This document shows positions 10,204 to 19,185 of a stretch of DNA of 52,860 nt, one piece after another. The notes under the pieces were generated by a model. It searched no databases and was not told where the DNA came from. It was given only the letters and a program-made list of their open reading frames with translations. Source of the DNA: Candidatus Peregrinibacteria bacterium (GTDB taxonomy: Bacteria; Patescibacteriota; Gracilibacteria; UBA1369; JACRIC01). Positions within the stretch are counted from its first letter, which is position 1; the number at the start of each line of letters is the position of its first letter. The position numbers and the translations under genes are program-made. Where the stretch lies: contig JACPHH010000020.1 of the NCBI GenBank assembly GCA_016188705.1, forward strand, positions 1 to 52,860, in the 5' to 3' direction.

Positions 10204-11421
10204 TTAAAATGTTTTTATAAAGGTGTCGAATAGAAAGGTGGTATCGATTGGTCCTGGCGTTGCTTCGGGATGAAATTGCACCGCTAAAAAAGGTAATTTT
10301 TCATGTTTGATGCCTTCCACGGTATGATCATTCGCGTTTTCAAACCATACTTTCCAGCCTTTTGGCAGGCTTTTTGGGTCAACGGCAAAGCCGTGATTTT
10401 GCGAGGTGATATAGGCGCGGCCGGTTTCGAGATCAATGACGGGCTGATTTTGCGAACGATGTCCGTATTTGAGTTTGAAGGTTTTTCCGCCCGCGGCTAT
10501 GGCGAGGATTTGATTTCCAAGACAAATGCCGACAGTCGGTATTTTTTTATTGAGGCAGGTTTGAATGAGCCGATGCGTTTCTTTGATAATAGCTGGATCT
10601 CCTGGTCCATTCGCGATAAAAACGCCGTCAAATTTTATTTTTTGTTCGAAAAAATCATAATTCCACGGCACTCGGTAGACCGTGATATTTCGATTGAGAA
10701 AATTTCGTATGATAGTATGTTTTATTCCGGTGTCGATAATGATGACTTTTTTCCTCCCACTTTCATAGAGTATCGGTTTTTTTATGCTCACTTCGGCAAC
10801 GACGTTATGGGTATTCGGATCGTAGAATTCGGTATTTTTTTCATCGATGGTTGTTGGATTTGAGGTGTCTGCCCGATTTGTGGTGGTTGTTTTATTTGTG
10901 GCTGTTGAATGTATGGTTGTCGGAGTTGACCTGATTGATTGATGCGTGATGGTTGCATTATTGGTGTTCGACGGGACAATTTTTCCGAGCATGGCGCCTT
11001 TTTCACGAATTTTTTGCGTAAGCATTCGCGTGTCAATGCCTGAAATTCCTGGAACATCGTATTTTTTGAGCCAATCCGAAAGACTGCCATTCGCGCGCCA
11101 GTGGTGATAATTTCTTGAATACTCTGTTACGATAAGTCCCTGAATTTGCGCTTTTTCGCTTTCAAATGCTTCGGAGAGATGTTGTTTGATGATTTTTTCG
11201 TTCGGTATCCCGTAATTTCCTATCAGCGGATAAGTGAGAATGAGAATTTGTCCTTTATAAGAGGGGTCGGTGAAAGTTTCAGGATAACCGACCATGCCTG
11301 TATTGAAAACGACTTCGCCTGACTTAGGCATTTCGGCTCCGAAACTTATGCCCTCGTATGAAGAGCCGTCTTCGAGAATGAGCCTCGCTTTTTTTGTTTG
11401 ATGTCTCGGGTGAAGTAGCAT
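10204..11421 (-). CDS. carA: Carbamoyl-phosphate synthase small subunit
   Basis: Glutaminase subunit that supplies ammonia for carbamoyl phosphate in pyrimidine and arginine synthesis. The C-terminal class I amidotransferase domain has the nucleophile Cys in GICLGNQ and the His-Glu pair in QFHPEA. The N-terminal domain is typical (LEDGSSYEG). Between the two lies a Thr/Asn-rich stretch of about 45 residues after KIVPSNTNN, which lengthens the protein to 405 residues. A TTG at 11451 would add ten residues; ATG 11421 is preferred. carB is absent from the window, and this gene faces away from the other pyrimidine genes. Confidence 0.95.
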   Translation of the reverse strand: MLLHPRHQTKKARLILEDGSSYEGISFGAEMPKSGEVVFNTGMVGYPETFTDPSYKGQILILTYPLIGNYGIPNEKIIKQHLSEAFESEKAQIQGLIVTEYSRNYHHWRANGSLSDWLKKYDVPGISGIDTRMLTQKIREKGAMLGKIVPSNTNNATITHQSIRSTPTTIHSTATNKTTTTNRADTSNPTTIDEKNTEFYDPNTHNVVAEVSIKKPILYESGRKKVIIIDTGIKHTIIRNFLNRNITVYRVPWNYDFFEQKIKFDGVFIANGPGDPAIIKETHRLIQTCLNKKIPTVGICLGNQILAIAAGGKTFKLKYGHRSQNQPVIDLETGRAYITSQNHGFAVDPKSLPKGWKVWFENANDHTVEGIKHEKLPFLAVQFHPEATPGPIDTTFLFDTFIKTF

Positions 11422-11598
11422 GATATGGCAGAGAATTGTGGAATGACTCAAGATTGTGCGTTTGTATCGTATATTTTTTTATAAAAAAGGGCAATTTATA
11501 ATTTTTTTTTAGTGGATAATTGTTATTTTTCATGCTATCGTTCCATTTTTTGAAATCATTATAGGTTTATAGGTAAAAAAAAATATTTTTTTCAATTG

Positions 11599-11607
11599 TG
11601 GTAAAAT
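11599..11607 (+). promoter_or_regulatory. Candidate extended -10 before the FG-GAP gene
   Basis: TGGTAAAAT resembles the TGGTATAAT at 901-909 and would place the transcript start about 16 nt before the gene. No good -35 is visible. Confidence 0.35.
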
Positions 11608-11629
11608 TAAACAAGTAATTATTTTAAAA

Positions 11630-13393
11630 ATGTTCAAAATGAAAAAATCAGTAAGCTCAAAAAAAAATGCATACTCAAATAATGTTCAAAAAAAACAAAT
11701 AAAAATTTGGCATGTAATTTTTGTTATCATTATTATCGTTGGAGCGACATTTGCAATAAAAATGGGCGCATTGTTGAATTTTCGGACAGCCGTACTTCCT
11801 TCTTTGAATTCTTTTGATCGAGTTCCATCAAATATTAGTACACACAATCTTACTGATGAAGGAAAAAAATTTCTACAAAAATGGCAAAAGGAACAAAAAA
11901 AAATGATCTCGCTCTCGAACAAAAAGCTTTCAAAAGTAGCTAGAACTTGTAAAAATAATACATCGTTTCTTGATCAAAGTATTTTACCAAGGTCTTCATC
12001 AACTCAACCTTTGCCTACGAATATTCAAGAAAGCGGTCTCTATGGTGATTGCCAACTCAACACCATTGCAGACCCACAATGGGTTGGAACTTCTGAGGAT
12101 CAAGGAATCGGTCAATCCATTGTTCTCAACGGCGATTATAATGGAGATGGTTTCGATGATGTCGTTATAGCGATAGAGGATTATTATCATCTTACTGGAG
12201 GAGAGGTTTATATTTTTAATGGCCCAATCGATGAGAAGGGAATAGTGAATATTACAGAAGCAAATTATACTTTCCACGGAATTACCAATGATGATAACGC
12301 GGGGTATACAATAGACAATGCTGGAGATGTTAACGGAGATGGATACGATGATCTTTTAGTGAGTGCGTTTTCCGCAGATAATCTCGCAAAAAATGCTGGC
12401 GCTGTGTATCTTCTTTTTGGTCCTTTTGAGGAAAATGGAGATTTCAGTCAAGCCGATGTCACTTTTTTAGGAGACCATGAATACGGGCTTGCTGGCGCTT
12501 TTATAAAAGGTGCCGGTGATGTGAATAAAGATGGATATAGTGACATCCTTATTACCGCAAGTACATTCACCAGAGAATCTCCTGCAAATAGCGGAGTAGT
12601 ATATTTGTTTTACGGTGGTCCGAATCTCCTTTCTTCGTATCAAGTTTCACAAGCCGATGCTGTTTTTCTGAGTCAATATCCTGGCGAGTGGGATTTTTTA
12701 GGATTTTCTCTTGATTCACTCGGAGATATGAATCAAGACGGATATGACGATATTATTATTGGGGATATGCAAAGCTTTAAAACTATTCTCGACGGCATGG
12801 CTTCTCTTTATTACGGTCCCATAGAAAGAGGTACTCATTACATTGAAGATGCAAAGTCGATTTTTATCGGTGAAGAGAATGATTTATTCGGAGCTTCAAT
12901 TAATGGAATTGGTGATATCAATCATGACAACTTTCCTGATGTTTTGCTTTATGCTCCCGGCGCATTAACAGAAATTCCCGGCGCTTCCTATATTTTTTTT
13001 GGCCCTATAGAAAATGGGGTTTTTAAACCAGGGGACGCAGACGTGAAAATTCCTGGAAATTTCGCGAATCTTTATCCTCCATATGATATCGCCATGGGAT
13101 CAGATATAAATCATGATGGATATACGGATTTTTTTCTCGCTGATCGATTTGGAACAACCTATGATTATTATGTTGGTTTAGTTTATATTTTTTATGGTCC
13201 CTTAACAGCAGGAACCCTCAACCTTGATACTGCGCAGGCTCGCTTAATTGGTGGAAAATATGATTATGCAGGACGGTCTTTTTCTCATGGTGATAGCGAT
13301 GGTAATGGGAAGGAAGAAATTATTATCAGCGCCTACGCATACGATAACCAATTTGATAATGTTGGAATTACGTATTTTATACGAGGAAATTAA
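11630..13393 (+). CDS. Membrane-anchored FG-GAP (integrin-like) beta-propeller protein
   Basis: A 587-residue surface protein. Residues about 24-44 are one hydrophobic span that should act as an uncleaved N-terminal anchor, with the rest outside. From about residue 155, seven repeats carry the calcium-binding FG-GAP signature (for example GDYNGDGFDD, GDVNGDGYDD, GDMNQDGYDD, GDSDGNGKEE), each followed by a YxFxGP strand. Seven repeats are enough for one closed beta-propeller. Such domains bind protein or carbohydrate ligands, but the ligand cannot be read from sequence. It lies between carA (divergent) and pyrB. Confidence 0.88.
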   Translation: MFKMKKSVSSKKNAYSNNVQKKQIKIWHVIFVIIIIVGATFAIKMGALLNFRTAVLPSLNSFDRVPSNISTHNLTDEGKKFLQKWQKEQKKMISLSNKKLSKVARTCKNNTSFLDQSILPRSSSTQPLPTNIQESGLYGDCQLNTIADPQWVGTSEDQGIGQSIVLNGDYNGDGFDDVVIAIEDYYHLTGGEVYIFNGPIDEKGIVNITEANYTFHGITNDDNAGYTIDNAGDVNGDGYDDLLVSAFSADNLAKNAGAVYLLFGPFEENGDFSQADVTFLGDHEYGLAGAFIKGAGDVNKDGYSDILITASTFTRESPANSGVVYLFYGGPNLLSSYQVSQADAVFLSQYPGEWDFLGFSLDSLGDMNQDGYDDIIIGDMQSFKTILDGMASLYYGPIERGTHYIEDAKSIFIGEENDLFGASINGIGDINHDNFPDVLLYAPGALTEIPGASYIFFGPIENGVFKPGDADVKIPGNFANLYPPYDIAMGSDINHDGYTDFFLADRFGTTYDYYVGLVYIFYGPLTAGTLNLDTAQARLIGGKYDYAGRSFSHGDSDGNGKEEIIISAYAYDNQFDNVGITYFIRGN

Positions 13394-13397
13394 TTAT

Positions 13398-13530
13398 AGG
13401 AACCTTAAGAAAAACGTACCATCTACTGCAATTTTACCATGTTGGCTGCAAAATGTTCAAAGCTCCTTGAGCGTATCTTGTTTCAAAATAAGCGAAATGT
13501 TAAAGTGGAATAAAGCTTTCTTTGAAACGT
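13398..13530. repeat. Palindromic element (FG-GAP gene to pyrB)
   Basis: Bases 13398-13475 match 34742-34814 closely (shared ACCATCTACTG, GGCTGCAAAATGTTCAAAG). The CGTATCTT core is shared with the full copies. It begins a few bases after a stop codon and runs up to the pyrB start. Confidence 0.75.
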
Positions 13531-14457
13531 ATGGAATTTTTGAACGCACATATACTTTCTTCGCAGCAGTTTGATCGAAAAGATGTTGAAAAAATAATAA
13601 AAGTCGCTCGGGAACTTGAACCAGTTGCTCAAAAAAAACTTACGTCCGATCTTTTGCGAGGGAAACTTTTGGCAAGCCTTTTTTATGAGCCTTCTACGAG
13701 AACGCGTCTTTCTTTTGAGGCTGCGATGCTTCGTCTTGGCGGAAAAGTGGCATCGGTTGTCGGCATGGAAAATTCTTCTATTAAAAAAGGTGAAACACTC
13801 TATGATACCGCCCGTATTGTTTCTTTTTATTCCGATGTTGTTGCTATTCGTTATAGCGAGTCCGGATCTACGGAGGCGTTTTCGGAGGGCGCTACGGTGC
13901 CGGTAATTAATGCCGGTGACGGGGCAAATGAACATCCGACTCAGGCTCTTACTGATATTTTTACCATTGCCAAGGAACGTAAAACGGTTGACGGCATGAC
14001 CATCGCTATGGTGGGAGATTTAAAATATGGTCGTACGGTTCATTCACTCGCTCGTTTATTGAGTCGCTACAGCGTGAAACTTATTTTTGTTTCTCCTCCT
14101 CAACTTGCTATGCCTCAAGAAATAAAACATCATCTTCAAGAAAAAGGCGTTTTTGTCGAAGAAACCGAAAATTTGGAAGACGCGATACGTCGCTCGGATG
14201 TCCTTTATATGACTCGTATCCAACGGGAACGTTTTTCAGATGAAGCTACTTATAAACGTTTTCATGGAGTGTACGTTTTGACAAAAGGCCTAGTGGAGCG
14301 ATGCAATCCACATGTGCTTTTACTCCATCCTCTCCCGCGTTGCGGAGAAATTCATCCGGATGTTGATGCTCTTGATGGAGCTGGTTATTTTCGTCAGGCT
14401 GGTAACGGCGTAAGTGTCCGCATGGCCCTTCTTAGTCTTGTTTTAGGAAAAATGTAA
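13531..14457 (+). CDS. pyrB: Aspartate carbamoyltransferase catalytic subunit
   Basis: Condenses carbamoyl phosphate with aspartate, the committed step to UMP. The carbamoyl-phosphate loop is PSTRTR, followed by HPTQALTD and HPLPRCGEI. The 308-residue length matches catalytic chains. No regulatory pyrI is present. A TTG at 13522 in the same frame lies within the upstream repeat; ATG 13531 (MEFLNAHILSS) is the better start. pyrC follows 16 bases later, so the two are co-transcribed. Confidence 0.96.
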   Translation: MEFLNAHILSSQQFDRKDVEKIIKVARELEPVAQKKLTSDLLRGKLLASLFYEPSTRTRLSFEAAMLRLGGKVASVVGMENSSIKKGETLYDTARIVSFYSDVVAIRYSESGSTEAFSEGATVPVINAGDGANEHPTQALTDIFTIAKERKTVDGMTIAMVGDLKYGRTVHSLARLLSRYSVKLIFVSPPQLAMPQEIKHHLQEKGVFVEETENLEDAIRRSDVLYMTRIQRERFSDEATYKRFHGVYVLTKGLVERCNPHVLLLHPLPRCGEIHPDVDALDGAGYFRQAGNGVSVRMALLSLVLGKM

Positions 14458-14473
14458 TAGTTTTTTTATTTTT

Positions 14474-15841
14474 ATGTACGAACTTGTTTTAAAAAATGGA
14501 TTTCTTGTTTCTTCCAAAGAAGTTCGACGAGGCGATATTGTCGTAAGCGGAGGGAAAATCGTTGATATCGTTGATCGGTTTGAAGGCGAGGCGGAATTTG
14601 TTCATGATATTTCAGGCAAATATGTTTTGCCGGGATTGATTGATGCTCATGTGCATTTTCGCGAACCCGGAAGCGAGGAAAAGGAAAATTTTGAAACCGG
14701 TTCCATGGCCGCGGTGGCCGGTGGAGTAACGACGGTTTTTGATATGCCGAATACCGAACCGAAATGTACCACGGCTGATATTTTGGAGGAAAAACGAAAA
14801 CGCGTGAAAGGGCGCAGTTTTTGTCATTATGGATTTTATTTTGGCGTGACTGATGATAATTTTTCGGAAATGAAAAAAGTGAAAAATATTGCCGGTTTTA
14901 AATATTTCATGACTCATTCGACGGGAAATATGGGCGTGGTTGAAAAAAATGGAAAGAATGGAGGATGCGTTGGAATTGGTCGACATGGTGAGGTTACTGA
15001 TTTGTCGGTTTTGGAACTGGTTTTTGACAGTGTTTCAAATATCGTCGCGGTGCATGCCGAAGACGATCTCATTATTCAGGAAAACGCATCAAAATATTTT
15101 GGCGACATTGAGCCGATTTCGCATGGCGCCATTCGGAGCCGTCTTGCTGCCTACAAAGCGGTAAAAGACGTCCTTCATCTTGCCAAGAAATATAACCATC
15201 GCGTTCATATTTGCCATGTGAGTTGCCGTGAAGAGCTTCGCGAAATTTTGAAGTTTAAAACGGACAAAGTGACATTTGAAGTGACTCCGCATCATCTGTT
15301 TTTGACGGAAGAAGCCTATGAGAAGCATCGAAATTATGTCAAAGTTAATCCTCCTTTGCGGCAGGAAGAAGATAAAGATGAACTTTGGAAAGCTCTCAAG
15401 GCTGGGCATGTTGATATAATAGCAACGGATCACGCGCCGCATCTTCCTTTTGAAAAAGAGCGTGAATACCTCGAAGTTCCTTCAGGCGTTCCCGGGATAG
15501 AAACTATGCTTCCTTTGCTTCTCGACGCGGTAAATCATGGGCAAATCGATTTGGAGGATGTGGTTCGTATGACTTCTTACAATCCTTCACGTATTTTTGG
15601 AGTGAAGGGAAAAGGAGAATTAAGTGTCGGAAAAGACGCGGATTTTGTGGTGGTTGACATGAAAGCCGAAAAGGAAGTTCGCAATGAAAATCTTTATACG
15701 AAATGCGGTTGGTCGCCATTTCATGGTTTGAAGCTTAAAGGCTGGCCGTTTATGACTTTTATCAGCGGAAAACCAGTTTATAAGGATGGTAAAGTTGATA
15801 AAAATTTTCGGAGTGGCAAGGAAGTAACGTTTTTGAAATAA
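14474..15841 (+). CDS. pyrC: Dihydroorotase
   Basis: Zinc amidohydrolase that closes the dihydroorotate ring. Metal-binding motifs are the HxH of DAHVHFREPG, His in HAEDD, His in HICHVS and Asp in TDHAPH. The Lys in GFKYF may be the carboxylated bridging residue. The 455-residue length fits class I enzymes with a small extension. The ATG follows a pure T/A tract. Operon with pyrB. Confidence 0.95.
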   Translation: MYELVLKNGFLVSSKEVRRGDIVVSGGKIVDIVDRFEGEAEFVHDISGKYVLPGLIDAHVHFREPGSEEKENFETGSMAAVAGGVTTVFDMPNTEPKCTTADILEEKRKRVKGRSFCHYGFYFGVTDDNFSEMKKVKNIAGFKYFMTHSTGNMGVVEKNGKNGGCVGIGRHGEVTDLSVLELVFDSVSNIVAVHAEDDLIIQENASKYFGDIEPISHGAIRSRLAAYKAVKDVLHLAKKYNHRVHICHVSCREELREILKFKTDKVTFEVTPHHLFLTEEAYEKHRNYVKVNPPLRQEEDKDELWKALKAGHVDIIATDHAPHLPFEKEREYLEVPSGVPGIETMLPLLLDAVNHGQIDLEDVVRMTSYNPSRIFGVKGKGELSVGKDADFVVVDMKAEKEVRNENLYTKCGWSPFHGLKLKGWPFMTFISGKPVYKDGKVDKNFRSGKEVTFLK

Positions 15842-15844
15842 TGT

Positions 15845-15915
15845 ATGAAATTTTGATAAATATGATTATTACCCCACATTGCAAAATTCGGTTACAAACG
15901 TTTTAGACCTCTATT
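15845..15915. repeat. Palindromic element, weak partial copy
   Basis: The stretch from about 15870 (ATTGCAAAATTCGGTTACAAACGTTTTAGACCTC) resembles the left core of the element family. It is decayed. Confidence 0.45.
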
Positions 15916-15934
15916 TATTTTTTAAAAAAAATGT

Positions 15935-16321
15935 ATGAAAAATACAATACCTGAGTGGATTCTTCGGATTGCCATTGCCGGTGAATTTATTGGACATGGC
16001 ATGTTTGCTTTACAAGGCAAGGAAGGATGGTTTAAGTATTTTTATCCCTTTGGGATAGAAAATGATCAAACTATCATTACTTTGCTTCTTCTTATTGGAA
16101 TTGTCGATATGTTACTTGCTCTGCACGTGCTTCTTTTTCCTGTAAGAATTCTTGTGCTTTGGATGGCTTTTTGGGGGCTTTGGACGGCTTTGGTACGCTG
16201 GCCAATTGGTCCGGATCCTGTTTGGGATTTTGTGGAACGTTTCGCGAATTGGGGTTCTCCGCTCGCCTTACTTTTTCTCATGGGATGGCCGAAAACATGG
16301 AAAGAGTGGTTTTTAAAATAA
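15935..16321 (+). CDS. Small DoxX-like integral membrane protein
   Basis: A 128-residue protein with four hydrophobic segments. The first carries LRIAIAGEFIGHGMF, reminiscent of the Gly-His region that opens DoxX-type proteins. The rest is Trp-rich with short loops. Neither substrate nor partner is evident. It sits between pyrC and the aminopeptidase, same strand. Family assignment is tentative. Confidence 0.6.
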   Translation: MKNTIPEWILRIAIAGEFIGHGMFALQGKEGWFKYFYPFGIENDQTIITLLLLIGIVDMLLALHVLLFPVRILVLWMAFWGLWTALVRWPIGPDPVWDFVERFANWGSPLALLFLMGWPKTWKEWFLK

Positions 16322-16355
16322 AGAATCTTTTTTAGAAGTTTCATAAAAAATTATT

Positions 16356-18143
16356 ATGTTTTTTGAACAACGTCAATCGAATTCTGGGAGCGCATCAGAT
16401 GTATCTCAAAACAGTGAAATTCCGAAGAAAAATGGATCTTTTTTGAGTGATACTGATCGAGATGTGGTCGGCGCGGTTTCTAACTCACCTCCGTTGGCCA
16501 GTCGTTTTGATCGAGCTTCACTTCAAAAAGAAAAACAGGAATGCGTGCCAAAATATTTTCAATTTGAGAAACTTCAGTCTGATCTTGCTGAGGCAAAAAA
16601 TAATGTTTTGCACAGGATTGAAGGTCTTGCGGGAAAAGAACAAAGCGTGAATTCGCAGTCTGAATCACGATATTTTTATTCTTTAATCGACGCGATTGAT
16701 GATTGCGCGAATCGTATAAAAAATTTTGCAAATAAGCCGATTCAAGAAGTTTTTGACGTGGCTTATGTCGCTCGCGATATTGTGAAAATCGTGTTTTCTG
16801 AAATTTCAGCGGCACAAGGCGAAGAATTGCTCCAGCAAACACGCAAAGAATCATTGAAAGATATTTCAGTTTTTCCTATTGATCAAGAGTTGATTGATGG
16901 TCTTGCGCGGCTTCTTTATAATTCTGGAAAAACAAAATCGGGTGATACGGTCGTCCTTGGAGGGACGAAAGATAATTTTCAAGTGGTTTTAGCTCTCGCG
17001 CGTCTTTGTGAACAAAATGGAGTACGATATTTTGTAGATATTCGTAATGATCCTTTGAAAGCTGAGCTTATCAAAAATGCTTCTGAAGAAGGACTTAAAC
17101 GGCTTTCTTTTGAAGAGGATGATTTTTTTGCTCGTGAAAGAGGTGTAACGAAAACTTTGAGTGCTTGGTCGAATATGAAAATTAATATAAAGACCGATGA
17201 AGAAAAAGTTCGATATGAGCGTTTTCTTCATTACCAATCTGCTACTCACGATCGTTTTATTTCCGGAGAAATTTATTCCGTTCATACAAGAATTCCGACG
17301 CCAGAAGATTCCGTGGTTGATGATATTGCTTACGATAAATATTTGGCTCTTTATTTTGAGTCTTGCGATCAGCCTTGGGAAAAAATACAAGATGCTCAAC
17401 AAGAGTTGGTTGAATTTTTAAAAGGGAAAAAAGAAATACATATTGAAAGTGCCAATGGAACGAATCTGACATTAAACATTGAAGGTTTTGATTTTGTTAA
17501 TTCCGCGATTGATCATAATATTCCTGGTTCGGAAATTTTTTCCGCACCGAAAATCGATAGCGCTCAAGGTACTTTTGTTTCCAATTGGATTTCAAAATAT
17601 CGCAGATATGCTCCTGTTAAAGACATACATCTTGCGTTTCAAAATGGTCAGGTGTCGGAATTTTCAGCATCTGAAGGTCAGGATACCCTTGCCGCTATTT
17701 TATCGATTGATGATTCAGCTGATGGCGGCAAGCAAGGAGGGGCAAGACGTCTTGGAGAAATTGGATTTGGAACCAACCCTCATTTAAAAAATTTAGGGAG
17801 AAATTACGCGAATATTTCTCTTTCGGAAAAAATCGGTGGAAGCGCGCATGTTGCCATTGGGTTTAGTTATAAGCGTACTGAATATGAAGGAAAGCCTGTT
17901 CATCTGGATAACGGAAATGAAAGCTCGATTCATTGGGATATTGTATCGATGCTTAATGAGCAGGGAAGCAAGATTGTAGTAGATGGTATTACTCTTCAGG
18001 AAAATGGTCAGTGGAAGGAGGTTCCGGGTGTTTCCGAGCAGTCGGTACGTCTTCTTAATGAGGGCTGGGGGGCTTTACCTTCCGCTGAACAGCCTGAGTG
18101 GTGGAAAAAAGGATATTCTCAAGGATATGCCATTCCGTTTTAA
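16356..18143 (+). CDS. M29-family metal-dependent aminopeptidase with N-terminal extension
   Basis: Removes N-terminal residues from peptides. The catalytic region (about 170-595) has the M29 landmarks in order: NIPGSEIFSAP with the first Glu ligand, RRLGEIGFGTNP with the second Glu, GSAHVAIG with His, and SSIHWD with His and Asp. All metal ligands seem present. The first 170 residues are not part of the usual family (about 400 residues): a low-complexity start followed by predicted helices. No signal peptide is visible, so it is probably cytoplasmic. It lies between pyrC and pyrD with no obvious pathway link. Confidence 0.88.
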   Translation: MFFEQRQSNSGSASDVSQNSEIPKKNGSFLSDTDRDVVGAVSNSPPLASRFDRASLQKEKQECVPKYFQFEKLQSDLAEAKNNVLHRIEGLAGKEQSVNSQSESRYFYSLIDAIDDCANRIKNFANKPIQEVFDVAYVARDIVKIVFSEISAAQGEELLQQTRKESLKDISVFPIDQELIDGLARLLYNSGKTKSGDTVVLGGTKDNFQVVLALARLCEQNGVRYFVDIRNDPLKAELIKNASEEGLKRLSFEEDDFFARERGVTKTLSAWSNMKINIKTDEEKVRYERFLHYQSATHDRFISGEIYSVHTRIPTPEDSVVDDIAYDKYLALYFESCDQPWEKIQDAQQELVEFLKGKKEIHIESANGTNLTLNIEGFDFVNSAIDHNIPGSEIFSAPKIDSAQGTFVSNWISKYRRYAPVKDIHLAFQNGQVSEFSASEGQDTLAAILSIDDSADGGKQGGARRLGEIGFGTNPHLKNLGRNYANISLSEKIGGSAHVAIGFSYKRTEYEGKPVHLDNGNESSIHWDIVSMLNEQGSKIVVDGITLQENGQWKEVPGVSEQSVRLLNEGWGALPSAEQPEWWKKGYSQGYAIPF

Positions 18144-18219
18144 TGGCATTTTTTAGAGGTTCTTTTATTGATTTGAATATCTTGAATATGTTTAAATAAA
18201 GTCGATTTGATCGAATTTC

Positions 18220-19167
18220 ATGGATACTTCCGTACTATTTTGTGGCGTCAAATTTTCAAACCCAACGGTTTTAGCTTCGGGCATTTTAGGCGTTACCGCC
18301 TCGAGTCTGATCAATGTCGCTCGTCATGGCGCTGGCGGAGTTACTACGAAGTCCGTGTGGTACAAGGAGCACGCGGGACATCGAAATCCAGTGATTGTAG
18401 TGGGGGATCATTATATGCTCAATGCCGTAGGTCTTCCTGACGCGGGGATTGAAAAAACGCGTGTTGAATTGCCAAAACTTTTGAAAGAGTCGCCGTCTCC
18501 CGTGATCGTGAGTATTGTGGAGCGGAGTATTGCTGATTTTGAAAAAATCGCGGAGGAAGTGGCGAAATTGAAACCTCCGCTTATTGAAGTGAATATTTCT
18601 TGTCCGAATGTTGATGATGAGTTTGGCAAGCCTTTTTCTTGTTCTACGGTTGAAGCCGGTAAAGTGACTCGCGCGGTAAAAAAGCGTGTTGGAAAAATTC
18701 CGATTATTGTAAAACTTTCTCCCAATGTTACGAATATCGTTGAGATTGCTCGGTCAGTAGCTCATAATGGAGCTGATGCGATTTGCGCGATCAATACTCT
18801 TGGTCCAGGTCTTATGATTGATATTGAAATGCGTGCTTCTGTCCTTTCCAATGGCGTTGGCGGAATTTCCGGTCCTGCCATTAAACCGCTTGCGGTTCGT
18901 TGTGTTTATGATATTCATCGAGCTACAGGGCTTCCTATAATTGGAACAGGCGGCGTAACAACTGGACGTGATGCCGTGGAAATGATGATGGCTGGAGCGA
19001 CTCTTGTTGGCGTTGGAACCGCAGTGCATTATCGCGGTATTGATGTGTTCAAAAAAATTATTCAAGAAATAGAAGATTGGTGTAAAAAAAATAACGTGAA
19101 AATGGTAAAAAATTTGGTGGGAATTTTGGATAGTCGAAGTATGAAAAATGTTAAGCTTGTCAGCTAA
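18220..19167 (+). CDS. pyrD: Dihydroorotate dehydrogenase, class 1B catalytic subunit
   Basis: FMN enzyme that oxidises dihydroorotate to orotate. It is cytosolic (no membrane anchor, which excludes class 2). NISCPN carries the catalytic Cys of class 1 enzymes, and the FMN phosphate-binding GTGGV segment is present. The 315-residue length is normal. It is directly followed by pyrK, the pairing expected for the NAD-linked class 1B complex. Confidence 0.94.
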   Translation: MDTSVLFCGVKFSNPTVLASGILGVTASSLINVARHGAGGVTTKSVWYKEHAGHRNPVIVVGDHYMLNAVGLPDAGIEKTRVELPKLLKESPSPVIVSIVERSIADFEKIAEEVAKLKPPLIEVNISCPNVDDEFGKPFSCSTVEAGKVTRAVKKRVGKIPIIVKLSPNVTNIVEIARSVAHNGADAICAINTLGPGLMIDIEMRASVLSNGVGGISGPAIKPLAVRCVYDIHRATGLPIIGTGGVTTGRDAVEMMMAGATLVGVGTAVHYRGIDVFKKIIQEIEDWCKKNNVKMVKNLVGILDSRSMKNVKLVS

Positions 19168-19185
19168 TTTTTATATTTATTTTTT

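Noticed and set aside
10303-10863. Plus-strand 186-codon frame opposite carA
   Set aside because: It lies antisense to the amidotransferase domain with its catalytic motifs.
13522-13530. TTG start for pyrB
   Set aside because: The ATG three codons later gives a normal N-terminus and the TTG is inside the upstream repeat.
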